Below are positions 46,617-57,500 of a stretch of 64,000 nt of DNA, piece by piece. Under the pieces are notes generated by a model, which searched no databases, was not told where the DNA came from, and was given only the letters and a program-made list of their open reading frames with translations. The stretch's first letter is position 1, and the number at the start of each line of letters is the position of its first letter. Location: positions 43,011-107,010 of the forward strand of contig NZ_FOBB01000014.1 in NCBI RefSeq assembly GCF_900109685.1, in the 5' to 3' direction. This DNA is from Chitinophaga rupis (GTDB lineage Bacteria; Bacteroidota; Bacteroidia; Chitinophagales; Chitinophagaceae). A program made the position numbers and the translations under genes.

Positions 46617-46734
46617 TATTTATGATAAGGAAACATGGTTCCTGGCAATCGCAATTATTTATTTACTATACAGCTTTTTAAGGGAGATGATTCTCTTCAA
46701 GGCGAAGCAAATTAAGTTAAAGAATAAGCAATAA
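46612..46734 (+). pseudogene. Remnant of a small membrane protein
   Basis: An open stretch with no ATG encodes ETWFLAIAIIYLLYSFLREM and a basic tail, overlapping the end of the previous gene in another frame. It looks like the 3' part of a membrane protein gene whose start was lost. Weak evidence. The rest of the spacer up to 47039 is AT-rich and empty apart from the promoter candidate. Confidence 0.25.
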
Positions 46735-46976
46735 ACTAAATGCAAAAAAGGCAAGTTTAAGATTAGTTTAAATTGCGTGAAAGAAAAGGCATAACCAATT
46801 TACTCAATCCACCCTTAAATATTCATTACAAAAAATAATAATACTTCGACTATTTATAAGAATAGAACCATAATAAGAAAGCAATTTTACCCCTCACAAA
46901 AACGTCCTTTCTCCCTTATCCATGGCCTTTTTTCAACACCTCAATAAGCTGGCATTCAGCAAATTAACACAAAAGT

Positions 46977-47009
46977 TTTGTTGACCGGATAAAAATTCGA
47001 TGTATTTTG
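46977..47009 (+). promoter_or_regulatory. Possible promoter before the coiled-coil protein and secreted array
   Basis: TTTG at 46977-46980 and TATTTTG at 47003-47009 (one T short of TAnnTTTG), 22 bases apart, about 30 bases before the ATG at 47040. Confidence 0.35.
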
Positions 47010-47039
47010 CAGCCGCGAAAGTTTTTAACCCATCCCTAT

Positions 47040-48461
47040 ATGCGATATTTTTACGGAGTACCCTTATTCCTATTATTCATTGTGAATATAGTTTGTGCCC
47101 AGGACAGCACTCTACAGAAAGTGCCCGCTAAATATTTCTCTCAGGTTACCGGTAAGTCCAAACAAATGCAGCAGCAGGTTGACAAACGCACCGCCAAAGC
47201 TTTGCAACGCCTGCAAAAGCAGGAAAAAAGGATGCAATCTAAACTGGCAAAGATCGATTCTGTTGCGGCGAAGAATATTTTCAGTCACTCTATTGATTCA
47301 CTCGGCAATTTAAAATCAAAGCTGCAGCAAAAAGCAGGGAAATATAATCCATCAACATTAGGGGCTAATTACTCCGGTTACCTGGATACGTTGCAGAACT
47401 CTTTATCCTTTCTCAAAAACGCCAGGGATTTGGGCGGTCAGTCGAAAGGCTTACAGGATAAGGTAAGTGGCTCCCTGAAAAGTGTACAGGATCTGCAGGC
47501 GAAATTTCAACAGGCAGAACAGATCAAGGCTTACATCCGCGAACGCCGGCAGCAATTGAAAGCACAGCTAGCACAATACGCCGGCTTCACCAAAGACCTG
47601 CAGAAATATAACAAGGAAGCTTATTACTACGGGCAACAGTTGAAGGAATACAAAGAAGTCCTCAAAGACAAAAAGAAAGCAGAAGCCAAGGCCATGGAGG
47701 TGCTGAAGAAAGTACCTGCCTATAATAACTTCCTTCAAAAACATTCTCAGCTGGCAGGTTTGTTCAACCTCTCAGGCGGTAGCAACACCGCGCAAAACCT
47801 GGAAGGCCTGCAAACCCGCAACCAGGTGGAGCAGCTCATACAACAACGTTTAGGCGGCAGCGGGCCCGATGCACGTGCAGCTGTAAGCCAGCAGATGTCG
47901 CAGGCACGGGAGCAGTTCAATGAGCTGAAGAAGAAATTCCCGGATGTAGATAATGCCGCCGATATGCCGGACTTCAAGCCCAATGAAATGAAGACCAAAA
48001 GCTTTTTGCAGCGGCTGGAATTTGGCGGCAACATGCAGTTCGCACGCTCTACACAATTCTATCCCACCACCAGCGATATTGCCGGGCAGGTAGCCTACAA
48101 ATTCCATAAGAACGGCACAGCAGGCGTAGGTGCGGCTTATAAATTAGGCATGGGTACTGGTTTTGACAATATCCGTTTTTCCAGCCAGGGGATGGGCTTG
48201 CGTTCTTTCCTGGACTGGAAGCTGAAAGGCACCATTTATGTAAATGGTGGTTTTGAGGAAAATTACACCAGCAACTTCCAGAACACGCAGCAGTTAAAGA
48301 GTGTAGACAACTGGCAGGGGAGCGCGTTAATCGGCATTAGTAAGAAGTACAAGATCAACAGTAAGCTGAAAGGCAATATCATTTTGCTGTATGACTTTTT
48401 ATATAATCAACATGTGCCCAGAACAGATCCTATTAAATTAAGATTAGGATATAATTTTTAG
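47040..48461 (+). CDS. Secreted coiled-coil protein with C-terminal beta-barrel-like domain
   Basis: 473 residues from the ATG at 47040; the TTG at 47007 is less likely. Signal peptide (YGVPLFLLFIVNIVCAQ). Residues about 20-310 are rich in Gln and Lys with heptad-like coiled coils (KALQRLQKQEKRMQSKLAKI; ERRQQLKAQLAQYAGFTKDL). Residues about 325-473 look like outer membrane strands (LEFGGNMQFARSTQFYPTTS, GVGAAYKLGMGTGFDNI, ...IKLRLGYNF). It may anchor in the outer membrane with the coil spanning the periplasm. No known family recognised. It is the first gene of the secreted array. Confidence 0.65.
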   Translation: MRYFYGVPLFLLFIVNIVCAQDSTLQKVPAKYFSQVTGKSKQMQQQVDKRTAKALQRLQKQEKRMQSKLAKIDSVAAKNIFSHSIDSLGNLKSKLQQKAGKYNPSTLGANYSGYLDTLQNSLSFLKNARDLGGQSKGLQDKVSGSLKSVQDLQAKFQQAEQIKAYIRERRQQLKAQLAQYAGFTKDLQKYNKEAYYYGQQLKEYKEVLKDKKKAEAKAMEVLKKVPAYNNFLQKHSQLAGLFNLSGGSNTAQNLEGLQTRNQVEQLIQQRLGGSGPDARAAVSQQMSQAREQFNELKKKFPDVDNAADMPDFKPNEMKTKSFLQRLEFGGNMQFARSTQFYPTTSDIAGQVAYKFHKNGTAGVGAAYKLGMGTGFDNIRFSSQGMGLRSFLDWKLKGTIYVNGGFEENYTSNFQNTQQLKSVDNWQGSALIGISKKYKINSKLKGNIILLYDFLYNQHVPRTDPIKLRLGYNF

Positions 48462-48536
48462 CATGCAGATAGACTGCGTACTATGAAAACAACTTTGTAA
48501 AACTGTAATTAAACCCATACCTAATATCTCCTTATT

Positions 48537-48962
48537 ATGCGGAATTTGCTTTTCTCCTTCATCATGTGCTTTGTTTGTTTGTCCAGCTCTTTTGCAGCAG
48601 TTAAGACGGTGGATGATGGATGGCAGGTACTTGGCCCTACGGAGACTGCGGCATCTCCCAACGATTTTTACTTTTATAAGTTAATACAGATCAATGCGGT
48701 TGCGCATAAATATGCATCTATTATTGAAGTAAGTGTACAGGCAGATGCTAACTTCTATAATATGCAGGGCTCTTACGTTATCCGGATAGATAAGTACAAT
48801 ACATCTACCCGGTTTGATGGATTGGAACTACAATGTACCTCCGGTAATCCGTCAGCAGCTATATTTTACATTTTTAATGATGCCGTATGGGTACGTTCCC
48901 CTAATAAATGGGGTAATATTTATTACCGTACATCTGCCGACTTTCTGGAAGCAGCCCTTTAA
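48537..48962 (+). CDS. Secreted hypothetical protein, probably read on by frameshift
   Basis: 141 residues in the zero frame. Signal peptide (LLFSFIMCFVCLSSSFAA), then a beta-rich domain (FYKLIQINAVAHKYASIIEV, GLELQCTSGNPSAAIFYIFN). The frame stops at TAA 48960-48962, but the +1 frame goes straight on with a coiled coil to 49062 (see next entry). The joined product would have about 175 residues. The domain suits a trimeric fibre subunit, as do the tail-fibre-like genes that follow. Family not recognised. Confidence 0.6.
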   Translation: MRNLLFSFIMCFVCLSSSFAAVKTVDDGWQVLGPTETAASPNDFYFYKLIQINAVAHKYASIIEVSVQADANFYNMQGSYVIRIDKYNTSTRFDGLELQCTSGNPSAAIFYIFNDAVWVRSPNKWGNIYYRTSADFLEAAL

Positions 48963-49062
48963 ATACGGCCCCGTTTGGGCAAAAAAGGAGAACGAGCAAC
49001 AAAACCAACACATTCAGCAGATGGAGCAGCGTATGGCCGCTTTAAATAAAATCGTAAAGTAA
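48957..49062 (+). other. Candidate +1 frameshift site (CTT TAA) and downstream coiled-coil extension
   Basis: Codons GCC CTT TAA A sit at the end of the zero frame. Slipping one base on CTT gives AAA TAC GGC CCC, that is KYGPVWAKKENEQQNQHIQQ and MEQRMAALNKIVK up to the TAA at 49060-49062. The CTT-stop pair resembles the prfB recoding site (CTT TGA). A plain one-base C insertion in CCC is the simpler alternative. The extension ends 5 bases before the next ATG, which fits one gene followed by another. Confidence 0.5.
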
Positions 49063-49067
49063 GTACT

Positions 49068-50129
49068 ATGATAAAACACATATTCCTCATTGCAGCCATG
49101 GCCTGTGGACACATGGCACTAGGGCAAACTTCCAACCGTTTTGATTCCACAGGTAACGCCGGGATCGGTACTAAAACCCCATCGCAGAGATTGGAAATAC
49201 TTACAAACGGCGCATCCAATTTACAGTTAACCAATAACTGGGATGTACTGGGCGCCGTGGGTGCTGTTAAGTTCAATATGGCAGGTACAGAAGTAGGCGC
49301 CATAGAAGCAGAAAGAACGGTGGCAACCGGCAGGCTTTCTGCCTTAAAGTTTTTTGTGCGCAGCGGAAGTGGAGTTACCGGAGAAGCAATGGGTATTACT
49401 CAGGATGCTAATGTCGGCATTGGTACTACTACACCTTTGGCAAGGTTGCATATTACAGGACCCCAGGGAACTCCATCAGCAAAGTTTACTGTTACAAGCG
49501 TACCGGAAGCAGATGCTTTTTTGTCTTTTGAAAATGGTACTAATACAACGGGGCATTATATTCCATCTATAAGAGGAAGATGTTCTGCAGGCGGAAGGCC
49601 TTTCGGCCTGTACCTGACAGGTGAAGCAGAAGATGTGACGCCTAGTGGCATTGAAGCATTTGCCGGCGCTATAATATTAGATGGCAGAAGTAAAAATGCA
49701 TCCAAATTAAACAGTAATAATGTGGTAATGATAAACAGCTTTGGTCAGAACCTGGTAGCATTTAAAGCAGATGGCAGCGTAGGAATTGGAGCAACAGACA
49801 CCAAAGGGTACAAACTTGCAGTGAATGGCAATGCCATTTTTACAAAGGTAAAGGTTGAACCCTTTGCCGGTTGGCCGGATTATGTGTTTGAAGAGGATTA
49901 TGCTTTGCCTTCTTTAGCAGTAGTAGAGAAATATATTAATGAGCATAAACACCTGCCGGATATGCCATCTGCGCAGGAAGTGCAGAAAGAAGGGTTGGAC
50001 ATTGGAGAGATGAATAAGCAGCTGTTGCAAAAAGTAGAGGAGTTGACGCTTTACATCATCCAGTTAAAAAAAGATAGTGAAGCACAAAAGCAGATGATAC
50101 AAGAGTTACAGTCAATAATAAAAAAATAG
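49068..50129 (+). CDS. Secreted tail-fibre-like protein, paralogue 1
   Basis: 353 residues. Signal peptide (IFLIAAMACGHMALGQ). The body repeats fibre-like turns (NAGIGTKTPSQRLEI, NVGIGTTTPLARLHI, SVGIGATDTKGYKLAVNGNA) and ends with FAGWPDYVFEEDYALPSLAV, then EKYINEHKHLPDMPSAQEVQ and a coiled coil (EELTLYIIQLKKDSEAQKQM). The IGT.TP and WPDYVF...LPSL elements are widespread in Bacteroidota secreted proteins next to RHS genes. Probably a trimeric surface fibre or a delivery/adhesion component. No autoprotease motif is seen. Confidence 0.75.
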   Translation: MIKHIFLIAAMACGHMALGQTSNRFDSTGNAGIGTKTPSQRLEILTNGASNLQLTNNWDVLGAVGAVKFNMAGTEVGAIEAERTVATGRLSALKFFVRSGSGVTGEAMGITQDANVGIGTTTPLARLHITGPQGTPSAKFTVTSVPEADAFLSFENGTNTTGHYIPSIRGRCSAGGRPFGLYLTGEAEDVTPSGIEAFAGAIILDGRSKNASKLNSNNVVMINSFGQNLVAFKADGSVGIGATDTKGYKLAVNGNAIFTKVKVEPFAGWPDYVFEEDYALPSLAVVEKYINEHKHLPDMPSAQEVQKEGLDIGEMNKQLLQKVEELTLYIIQLKKDSEAQKQMIQELQSIIKK

Positions 50130-50137
50130 CGTTATTT

Positions 50138-51178
50138 ATGAATAAAATTATCCCAGGTATTTTATCCCTGTTAGCCTTAACATTTCAATTAAAAGCCCAA
50201 ACAGGTACCTATAGCATTCTCAATTTTCCCAATACATACACGAATACAATCACGACCATCCTTGCTGCCGCCAATTTCAGATCCGGCTTTATATATCAAA
50301 GCAATGGCTCTATCAACTTTGGATTAACAGGCCTTAAACAGAATAACTTCAGGTTCCGGTGGTTGGCCCATGATAATGGCGCCATTGATTATACAACAGA
50401 TGACGATCAATTAATGTTCCTGGATGGAAATGGGAACCTGAACCTGAAAAATAATCTGACTGCATCCGGCAATATTGGTATAGGCACCGTCGCCACAGCA
50501 GATAAAGTAACTATAGATATGGGCGCTACAAGAGGTGGGTTCTCTATGCTCAGTGACGGAGATGCAGCTGCCTACATGGACATGAAATTCATGGTAAAGA
50601 ATACTACCAGCCTGGCAACAGGTAAGCCTTTATTATGGGAAGCATCCTTACGAAAGGACGGTTACTTCACCACTGACTTAACAGGCCCTACATGGGAATT
50701 CTACGCTGTAAAAAAGGGAGGTGGCTATTATGCTCCATTATTATTTAAATCCAATGGGGATCTTATACTTGCCGGTGCCCAAAATGCTACGAATGGTAAT
50801 GTGGGTATTGGTACTGCTGATACAGAAGGATACAAACTGGCGGTAAATGGAGATGCCATTTTTACTAAAATAAAAGTGAAGTCTTATACTGCCTGGCCGG
50901 ACTATGTGTTTGAGGAGCGTTATCAGTTGCCGTCTCTGTTAGAACTTGAGCAGTTCGTGAAAATGAATAAACATCTGCCCGGCATGCCGGCAGCAGAGGA
51001 AGTAAAAAAGGAAGGGATGGATGTAGAGGAAATGAACAGGAAGCTTTTGCAAAAAATAGAGGAACTGACGCTGTATATGATTGATCTTAAAAAGGAGAAT
51101 AATTTCCTTAAACAACAAAGCCAAGATCAGATTACTGAATTGTTAAAACGTATTGAAAAGTTAGAGAAAAATAATTAA
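50138..51178 (+). CDS. Secreted tail-fibre-like protein, paralogue 2
   Basis: 346 residues, 8 bases after paralogue 1. Signal peptide (IIPGILSLLALTFQLKAQ). The C-terminal third is nearly the same as paralogue 1 (NVGIGTADTEGYKLAVNGDA, YTAWPDYVFEERYQLPSLLE, EEMNRKLLQKIEELTLYMID) and ends in a coiled coil. The middle is different (FRWLAHDNGAIDYTTDDDQL), so the two fibres share a base and differ in the exposed part. It is 7 bases from the next frame's first ATG. Confidence 0.75.
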   Translation: MNKIIPGILSLLALTFQLKAQTGTYSILNFPNTYTNTITTILAAANFRSGFIYQSNGSINFGLTGLKQNNFRFRWLAHDNGAIDYTTDDDQLMFLDGNGNLNLKNNLTASGNIGIGTVATADKVTIDMGATRGGFSMLSDGDAAAYMDMKFMVKNTTSLATGKPLLWEASLRKDGYFTTDLTGPTWEFYAVKKGGGYYAPLLFKSNGDLILAGAQNATNGNVGIGTADTEGYKLAVNGDAIFTKIKVKSYTAWPDYVFEERYQLPSLLELEQFVKMNKHLPGMPAAEEVKKEGMDVEEMNRKLLQKIEELTLYMIDLKKENNFLKQQSQDQITELLKRIEKLEKNN

Positions 51179-51239
51179 TAAATAAATGCACTCTTATCAG
51201 AACGCTGTTCGTTATATGTTCACTTATAATAATAAAAAA

Positions 51240-54200
51240 ATGAGTCGCCTGAATTTTAGTAAACTGCCAGGGCTATTCTTTATTTTGAGTTTGTTGTCAA
51301 TGATAGTTCATGCACAGGAGCCCCCATACCGTGCAACCAGAGTCATACCACCGTCTCCAACCGCTTATTCAATTACCAAATATGGAAATACACCAGTGAG
51401 TTTTTATAATGGTACTCCCAATATTTCTATTCCATTATATGACATCACAACACGCAATCATACGCTAAATATAGGATTACAATACAGCGCCACTGGAACG
51501 AAAACACTGCAGGCAGCTTCCTGGGTCGGGCTTGGCTGGACTTTAAAAGCGGGTGGAGCTATTACCCGTATAGTGAGACAACAGGATGATTTCATTGGGC
51601 ATGGATATTACAATTCCCAGGCGTTACCAGCCAACACTCAGAGTAATGATTATCTATACAGCCCAAGCACTGAACCAAACGACAGACTTTATTTTGATAA
51701 TGTTTACGATGGCCAAATGGATGCGGAGCCGGACCTGTTCAGTTACAATTTTGGCGCTTATAGCGGAAAGTTTGTGCTGGGCAAAAAAGCAAATGGCTCC
51801 GTGGTTTTCTTTGATGAAAAGAATAATATGGACTTTACCTATACAGCGGGAAAATGGATGGCAACAGATGGAGATGGGTACAAATATTATTTCGGCACGT
51901 TTGAAATGACCCAGGATTACTATCTTTCTTCTAACGCTGAGTTGACAAACTTTAATGGCATTGATGCTTTCAACAAGAATATAAATTCATCTCCCGTAAC
52001 AGCCTGGTATCTTGATTCTATTGTAGCTCCTACCGCAGAAAGGATCAGTTTTTCATATACATATGGTAAAAGCCTCAGCCTGGTTAGCCAATCCGAAATA
52101 TATGTCAAATTAGGTGCGATGAATATTACGGGTTGTACGAGCCAAACACCTACCGGTATGTTAAACGACTTCCGCTCTTATGATGCATCCCGGCAGGACA
52201 TCCGCGATGCATATCTGCAGAAAATAACATTCTCAAATGGCTCGGTTGAATTTAAAGTATCTGAAAGAAATGATGTTAGCTATTTGGCTAACAATGATGG
52301 GCTGTTAAAACCATCAAAACTTGACAGCGTAATTATTAAGGATAATAATGGCACCCGTATTAAAGCGTATGCATTTTATTATACTTACTTTAACAGTATC
52401 GACCATGACAAGCGCTTGAAACTGGACTCAGTAGCTGAATTGGGAATCGGTGTAAATAGGAACCCTCCGTATACTTTTAGCTATATTAACCCAGACAATC
52501 TTCCACCGGTATATACAAAATCAATTGATCACTGGGGATACTATAATGGAATTGTTAATCCCACCCTCTTACCAACAACGACCTTTCCTTTGGCGCCTAT
52601 ATCTTTTACAGGAGCAGATAGAAGCCCCGACACGTCCGCAAATTATGCTATGAATGGGGTGCTGTATTCTATTAAGTATCCCACGGGTGGAAGTACAAAT
52701 TTTGAATACGAATTGCATGACTATTCTAATCTTCACGGGGAGCAGGCATATAGAACAGTAGATAAGTTTGCATTTGTACGGTCCAATTCCAATAATCCCG
52801 GAGGAGATGTAACAAGTGCAACCTTCCGTCTGCCTCCCTTATTAGGATCCGAAAGTGCTAAAATCCCTGTAACCATTCAATGTAGTTATCAAAAGGTAGA
52901 TCCTAATGTATCAGATCTGGTGAGCCTGGGATACTCAAATATGTGGAAGATTGCTAATGACGGTAGCTTACAAACAGTTGCTGGTTGTACCACTGCTAAC
53001 TATGATCAGCCTAATCCAAGCCCCACTTTTAATAATCGTAATCTGGACACCGGAAATTACAGAATGCTTATTCAGGCAACAAGAGGATGGTCTTTTTACA
53101 TGTCTATTAGCTGGCAGGAAAAAGAGCCTATTCCTATAACATATAGAAAGGGCGGAGGAATAAGGGTTAGTCGAATTACGGACCAGGATGGTATGGGTAA
53201 TCAAACGGTTCGCCGGTTTGTTTACAAAGGAGATGACGGCATCTCCAGCGGCATCTTAATGTCTACTCCTGTTTATGCATATTATTATGATATTAGCCGT
53301 TCAAATTACATTATAGGTACAGGCGTTGTTATTCCGTGTGATTACACCGCCCGCTATTATGGCATTCAGTCGTCGACCCTGTTTCCACAAGGATTGTCTT
53401 CCAGCTCAGCTATTGTGGGTTACTCCAAAGTAACCGAATTACTGGGGGAGAATGGGGAAAATGGGAAAACTGAATATTACTATCACAATGCAGAAGATTC
53501 CACCGATGTATTTGCTACTATTCCCAGTCTAGGAGATCCATTGAATGGCAAGCCAACGGCGGTCATTGTTTATAATGCGCAGGGATCTCCGGTAAAAAGA
53601 AATGACTTCACTTATACGGTAAATGAACGCTCCACACTCAAAGGCGTAAAGCTTATGACAATTGCTACAGTACCAGATGCCAAGTATGTTTATCGCGTGA
53701 AGTTTTATGATAACATATCCAGTTGGGCCATTCCTGTAGCTGATACTGAAACCGTCTTTGATGGGACTTCTAAAATTGTGAATGTAAGAACAAGCTATTA
53801 TCAGAATAATGTACATAGAGAGCCTACCAGGATTGATGTAGTAAAAAGCGATGGCAGCACACTAATAACGAAGTTTAAGCGGCCCAGTGACTACACGGTA
53901 ACCGGGAATCTGTCGTTCGTAGAAAAAATGAGGAATAGTCATATATTATCTCCTGTAATAGAGCAGGAAACATTCCTGCAAAGAGGAACTTCAACAAAAC
54001 TTTTATCAGGAGCATTTACCAGTTATAAGCAATATTATTCCAGTTTTTTTAAGCCGGATATTTTTTATAAGATAGAAACAGCAGTACCATTAAGCGACCT
54101 TACAGAATCATCCTTCACAAGTGCTGGTCTGCCGGTCTTTCACTCCGCTTATAAACCCAATGTTTATTTTGATGCCTATAGTGAACAGGGCAACCTGCTA

Positions 54201-54575
54201 TCCTATCATGAACAGAATAATATTAATCAATCCTATCTCTGGGGATATAACGCTCAATACCCGGTAGCAAAGGTGGAAGGAGTGGTTTATGATACCGCAA
54301 AAAAATATATTACGCAAAGCATTTTAGATAACCCATCCAGTGACGCAGCCCTAAGGGCCGAACTAAAGAAGATTGGGACTGGTCTCGGCACCAATGCAAT
54401 GGTAACAACCTATACTTATTTACCATTATTAGGTACTACCAGCGAAACAGATCCCAAAGGCTATACTGTATACTATGAATATGATGTTTTTGGACGTCTG
54501 AAACTGGTAAAAGATAAGGATGGCAAGATATTAAAGCAATATGATTACCAATTTCAGAAACCTGTAACCCAGTAA
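51240..54575 (+). CDS. Large secreted RHS-like companion protein
   Basis: 1111 residues from ATG 51240, which gives a tidy signal peptide (SKLPGLFFILSLLSMIVHAQ); an ATG at 51186 adds 18 residues. The N-terminal part has SpvB/RHS-type strands (SFYNGTPNISIPLYDITTRN, SWVGLGWTLKAGGAITRIVR). The middle has PTGGSTNFEYELHDYSNLHG and the end has one clear RHS/YD repeat (YTVYYEYDVFGRLKLVKDKD). It lacks an RHS core and a toxin tip. It lies 23 bases before the RHS effector gene and may form part of the shell or be a surface partner. No catalytic motif seen. Confidence 0.75.
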   Translation: MSRLNFSKLPGLFFILSLLSMIVHAQEPPYRATRVIPPSPTAYSITKYGNTPVSFYNGTPNISIPLYDITTRNHTLNIGLQYSATGTKTLQAASWVGLGWTLKAGGAITRIVRQQDDFIGHGYYNSQALPANTQSNDYLYSPSTEPNDRLYFDNVYDGQMDAEPDLFSYNFGAYSGKFVLGKKANGSVVFFDEKNNMDFTYTAGKWMATDGDGYKYYFGTFEMTQDYYLSSNAELTNFNGIDAFNKNINSSPVTAWYLDSIVAPTAERISFSYTYGKSLSLVSQSEIYVKLGAMNITGCTSQTPTGMLNDFRSYDASRQDIRDAYLQKITFSNGSVEFKVSERNDVSYLANNDGLLKPSKLDSVIIKDNNGTRIKAYAFYYTYFNSIDHDKRLKLDSVAELGIGVNRNPPYTFSYINPDNLPPVYTKSIDHWGYYNGIVNPTLLPTTTFPLAPISFTGADRSPDTSANYAMNGVLYSIKYPTGGSTNFEYELHDYSNLHGEQAYRTVDKFAFVRSNSNNPGGDVTSATFRLPPLLGSESAKIPVTIQCSYQKVDPNVSDLVSLGYSNMWKIANDGSLQTVAGCTTANYDQPNPSPTFNNRNLDTGNYRMLIQATRGWSFYMSISWQEKEPIPITYRKGGGIRVSRITDQDGMGNQTVRRFVYKGDDGISSGILMSTPVYAYYYDISRSNYIIGTGVVIPCDYTARYYGIQSSTLFPQGLSSSSAIVGYSKVTELLGENGENGKTEYYYHNAEDSTDVFATIPSLGDPLNGKPTAVIVYNAQGSPVKRNDFTYTVNERSTLKGVKLMTIATVPDAKYVYRVKFYDNISSWAIPVADTETVFDGTSKIVNVRTSYYQNNVHREPTRIDVVKSDGSTLITKFKRPSDYTVTGNLSFVEKMRNSHILSPVIEQETFLQRGTSTKLLSGAFTSYKQYYSSFFKPDIFYKIETAVPLSDLTESSFTSAGLPVFHSAYKPNVYFDAYSEQGNLLSYHEQNNINQSYLWGYNAQYPVAKVEGVVYDTAKKYITQSILDNPSSDAALRAELKKIGTGLGTNAMVTTYTYLPLLGTTSETDPKGYTVYYEYDVFGRLKLVKDKDGKILKQYDYQFQKPVTQ

Positions 54576-54598
54576 TTAGTTCCCTTAAAAGAAAACAC

Positions 54599-57500
54599 AT
54601 GCGATCAATTATATCATATATACTAAAAGCAGGCACAGGACTTGCATTGCTGGGGACAAGCCACTCGCTATCCGCCCAGAACAAGCCTGACACCAGTATC
54701 CGAGCAACAGCCACGGCTGTTACAACGCCTGGCGCCTATACTAATACAACCATTAATTATATCCGCATCTGGGAGCCCAGTATGCCAACATCTGATCCGG
54801 CAGCAGTAAGTGCATCCACAGATGTAAATGCGGTAAAGCAAAGCACCCAGTACTTTGATGGATTGGGGCGGCCTTTACAAACAGTCACTAAGGCGCTTAC
54901 TCCCGGAGGAAAAGACCAGGTAGCGCCGGTAGTATATGATGCATATGGGCGTGAGCAGTATAAGTATCTGCCCTACGTACCCAAAAGCGGAAACACCAGT
55001 GATGGAAAGTTTAAAACAGATCCGTTTAACGGACAAAAAGCTTTTTACCAGGATGCAACGCTGGTGCCAGGAGCTGTTGGAGAAACCATTTACTACGGGC
55101 AAACCGAATATGAAGCATCCCCGCTGAACCGGGTACTAAAAACGTATGCACCGGGTAACAGCTGGGCAAAGGGAAACTCAAGAGGAGATAAGCCTGTAGA
55201 GCTGCAATACCAGGTAAATACAACAGCAGACGGTGTTCGCATATGGAGTATTACCACCAGCGTTATCCCCACCGGTGCCACTAACCAGGTATATACTGCA
55301 GGGCAACTATATAAAAATATCACGAAGGACGAACGCGGCCTGCGTGTAGTGGAATTTAAGGATAAGGAAGACCGTGTTGTACTCAAGAAAGTAGAACTAA
55401 CCGCTGGCTCGGCAGATGGCCATACCGGCTGGTTATGTACTTATTACGTGTATGACGATCTGGGTAACCTGCGTTGCGTAATACCACCCAAAGCGGTTGG
55501 AATAATCAGCAGCAGCTGGGTAATTGACGCCACCACCGCTAAAGAGCTTTGTTTCTTTTACCGTTATGACGGCCGTAACCGGATGATCATGAAAAAGGTA
55601 CCTGGAGCAGATTCTACCGAAATGGTGTACGATGTGCGGGACCGCTTAGTTTTCACCCGGGATGGCAATCTGAAGGGCAAAAACCAGTGGATGGTAACCT
55701 TTTACGATGGATTAAACCGCCCCACCATGACGGCGCTATATAATTCCTCCGCTACCCGGGATGCCCTGCAAACCACCATGAACACCGCTACCAGCAATAC
55801 CCAGAGCATCAGTTACACTTTTCCCGGTGTAGCAGACATGGTAGTGGCTAATCACGATGGCCGGCCGGAATATGAAGCCACCAATAGCATCACTTTCGAC
55901 AACGGTTTTGATTCGGGTACAGATGACATGCTGGCAGAGATCAATCCATCTGCTAACCAGGGCATCACCAGTATTACGGTCACCAACCCTTTACCCAATA
56001 TCCCGGCCAGTGCATTAACCCCGCTGACCTATACTTTTTATGATAGCTATACTTTCACCGGGAAGCAGGATCCGGTTAATGACTTTCTTAAACCACAATA
56101 TTCTGGTAGTTCATATGCGGAAGTGATTACCAGCACCAGTAATATGACTAAAGGCCTGGTAACCGGCAGTAAGGTACGTGTGTTAGGTACTGACCAATGG
56201 TTGACCAGCACCATTTACTACACCGATAAGGGCCGGACTTTGCAAACTATCTCAGACAATGTAAGTGGCGGTAAGGATGTAGTTACCAGTTTGTATGATT
56301 TTAGCGGTAAGCTGCTCAGTACCTTTCTGCGTCATAGCAATATTAAAAGTGGTGTAACCGCCAATACCACGGTGATGACGCAAAACCTGTATGATCCAGC
56401 AGGCCGGCTGAAGACAATAAAAAAGCAGATCAACGATATTGGTACCCCTAAAACAATAGCAGAAAATACCTATGACGAGTTGGGGCAGTTAAAAAGTAAA
56501 CGCCTGGGTGTAGTAACAACTACTCAACTGGAAACACTGAACTATGAATACAACCTGCGCGGCTGGCTCAAAAGCATTAATAAAGGCTTTGTAACCGCTG
56601 CAGGTAGCAGCACCAACTGGTTCGGCCAGGAATTAAGTTACGATTATGGTTTTGTTACCAATCAATACAACGGTAATATCTCTGGTAACAAATGGAAAAG
56701 TAAAAGCAATGGTATTCAACGGGCATACGGTTACAACTATGACAATGCAAACCGTTTAACCGTAGCCGACTATTCTCAGCAGAACAGCGGCAGCACTACC
56801 TGGACCAAGGACCAGATGGATTTTTCCGTAAGCGGGATCACTTATGATGCCAACGGCAATATTGGTACCATGACGCAAAAGGGAATGGCAAACGGAGCCA
56901 TAACCACCATAGATCAACTGACTTACGGCTACAAAAACACGAATGCCAGTAACAAGCTGGCTACCGTTGTAGATCCCAGTAGTACGGCCACTGCTAAATT
57001 AGGTGACTTTATAAACGGTACCAATACAGGAGACGATTATGAGTATGATGTTAATGGCAACCTTATAAGCGATGCCAATAAAGGCATCACTAACATCTCT
57101 TACAATCATCTCAATCTTCCCGAAACCATAACCATTACAGGTAAAGGAAGTATCCAATACCAGTATGATGCAGCCGGAAATAAGTTAAAGAAGACCGTTA
57201 CGGACAATACTGGCACACTAGCAAAGATCACTACCACTACCTACATAGGCGGTTTCGTGTATCAGAATGATAGCTTGCAATTTGTAAGCCATGAAGAAGG
57301 CCGCATCCGTACCGTGTTTAAGAATGCCACACCGGTATCTTATGTATATGACTACTTCCTGAAAGACCACCTGGGTAATGTCAGAACTGTACTCACCGAA
57401 CAAACGGACTTCAGCATGTACGCTGCCACGATGGAAACTGAACAAGCGGCCACAGAAACGGCCTTATTCAGCAACCTGGATGAAACCCGTACTGCTAAAC

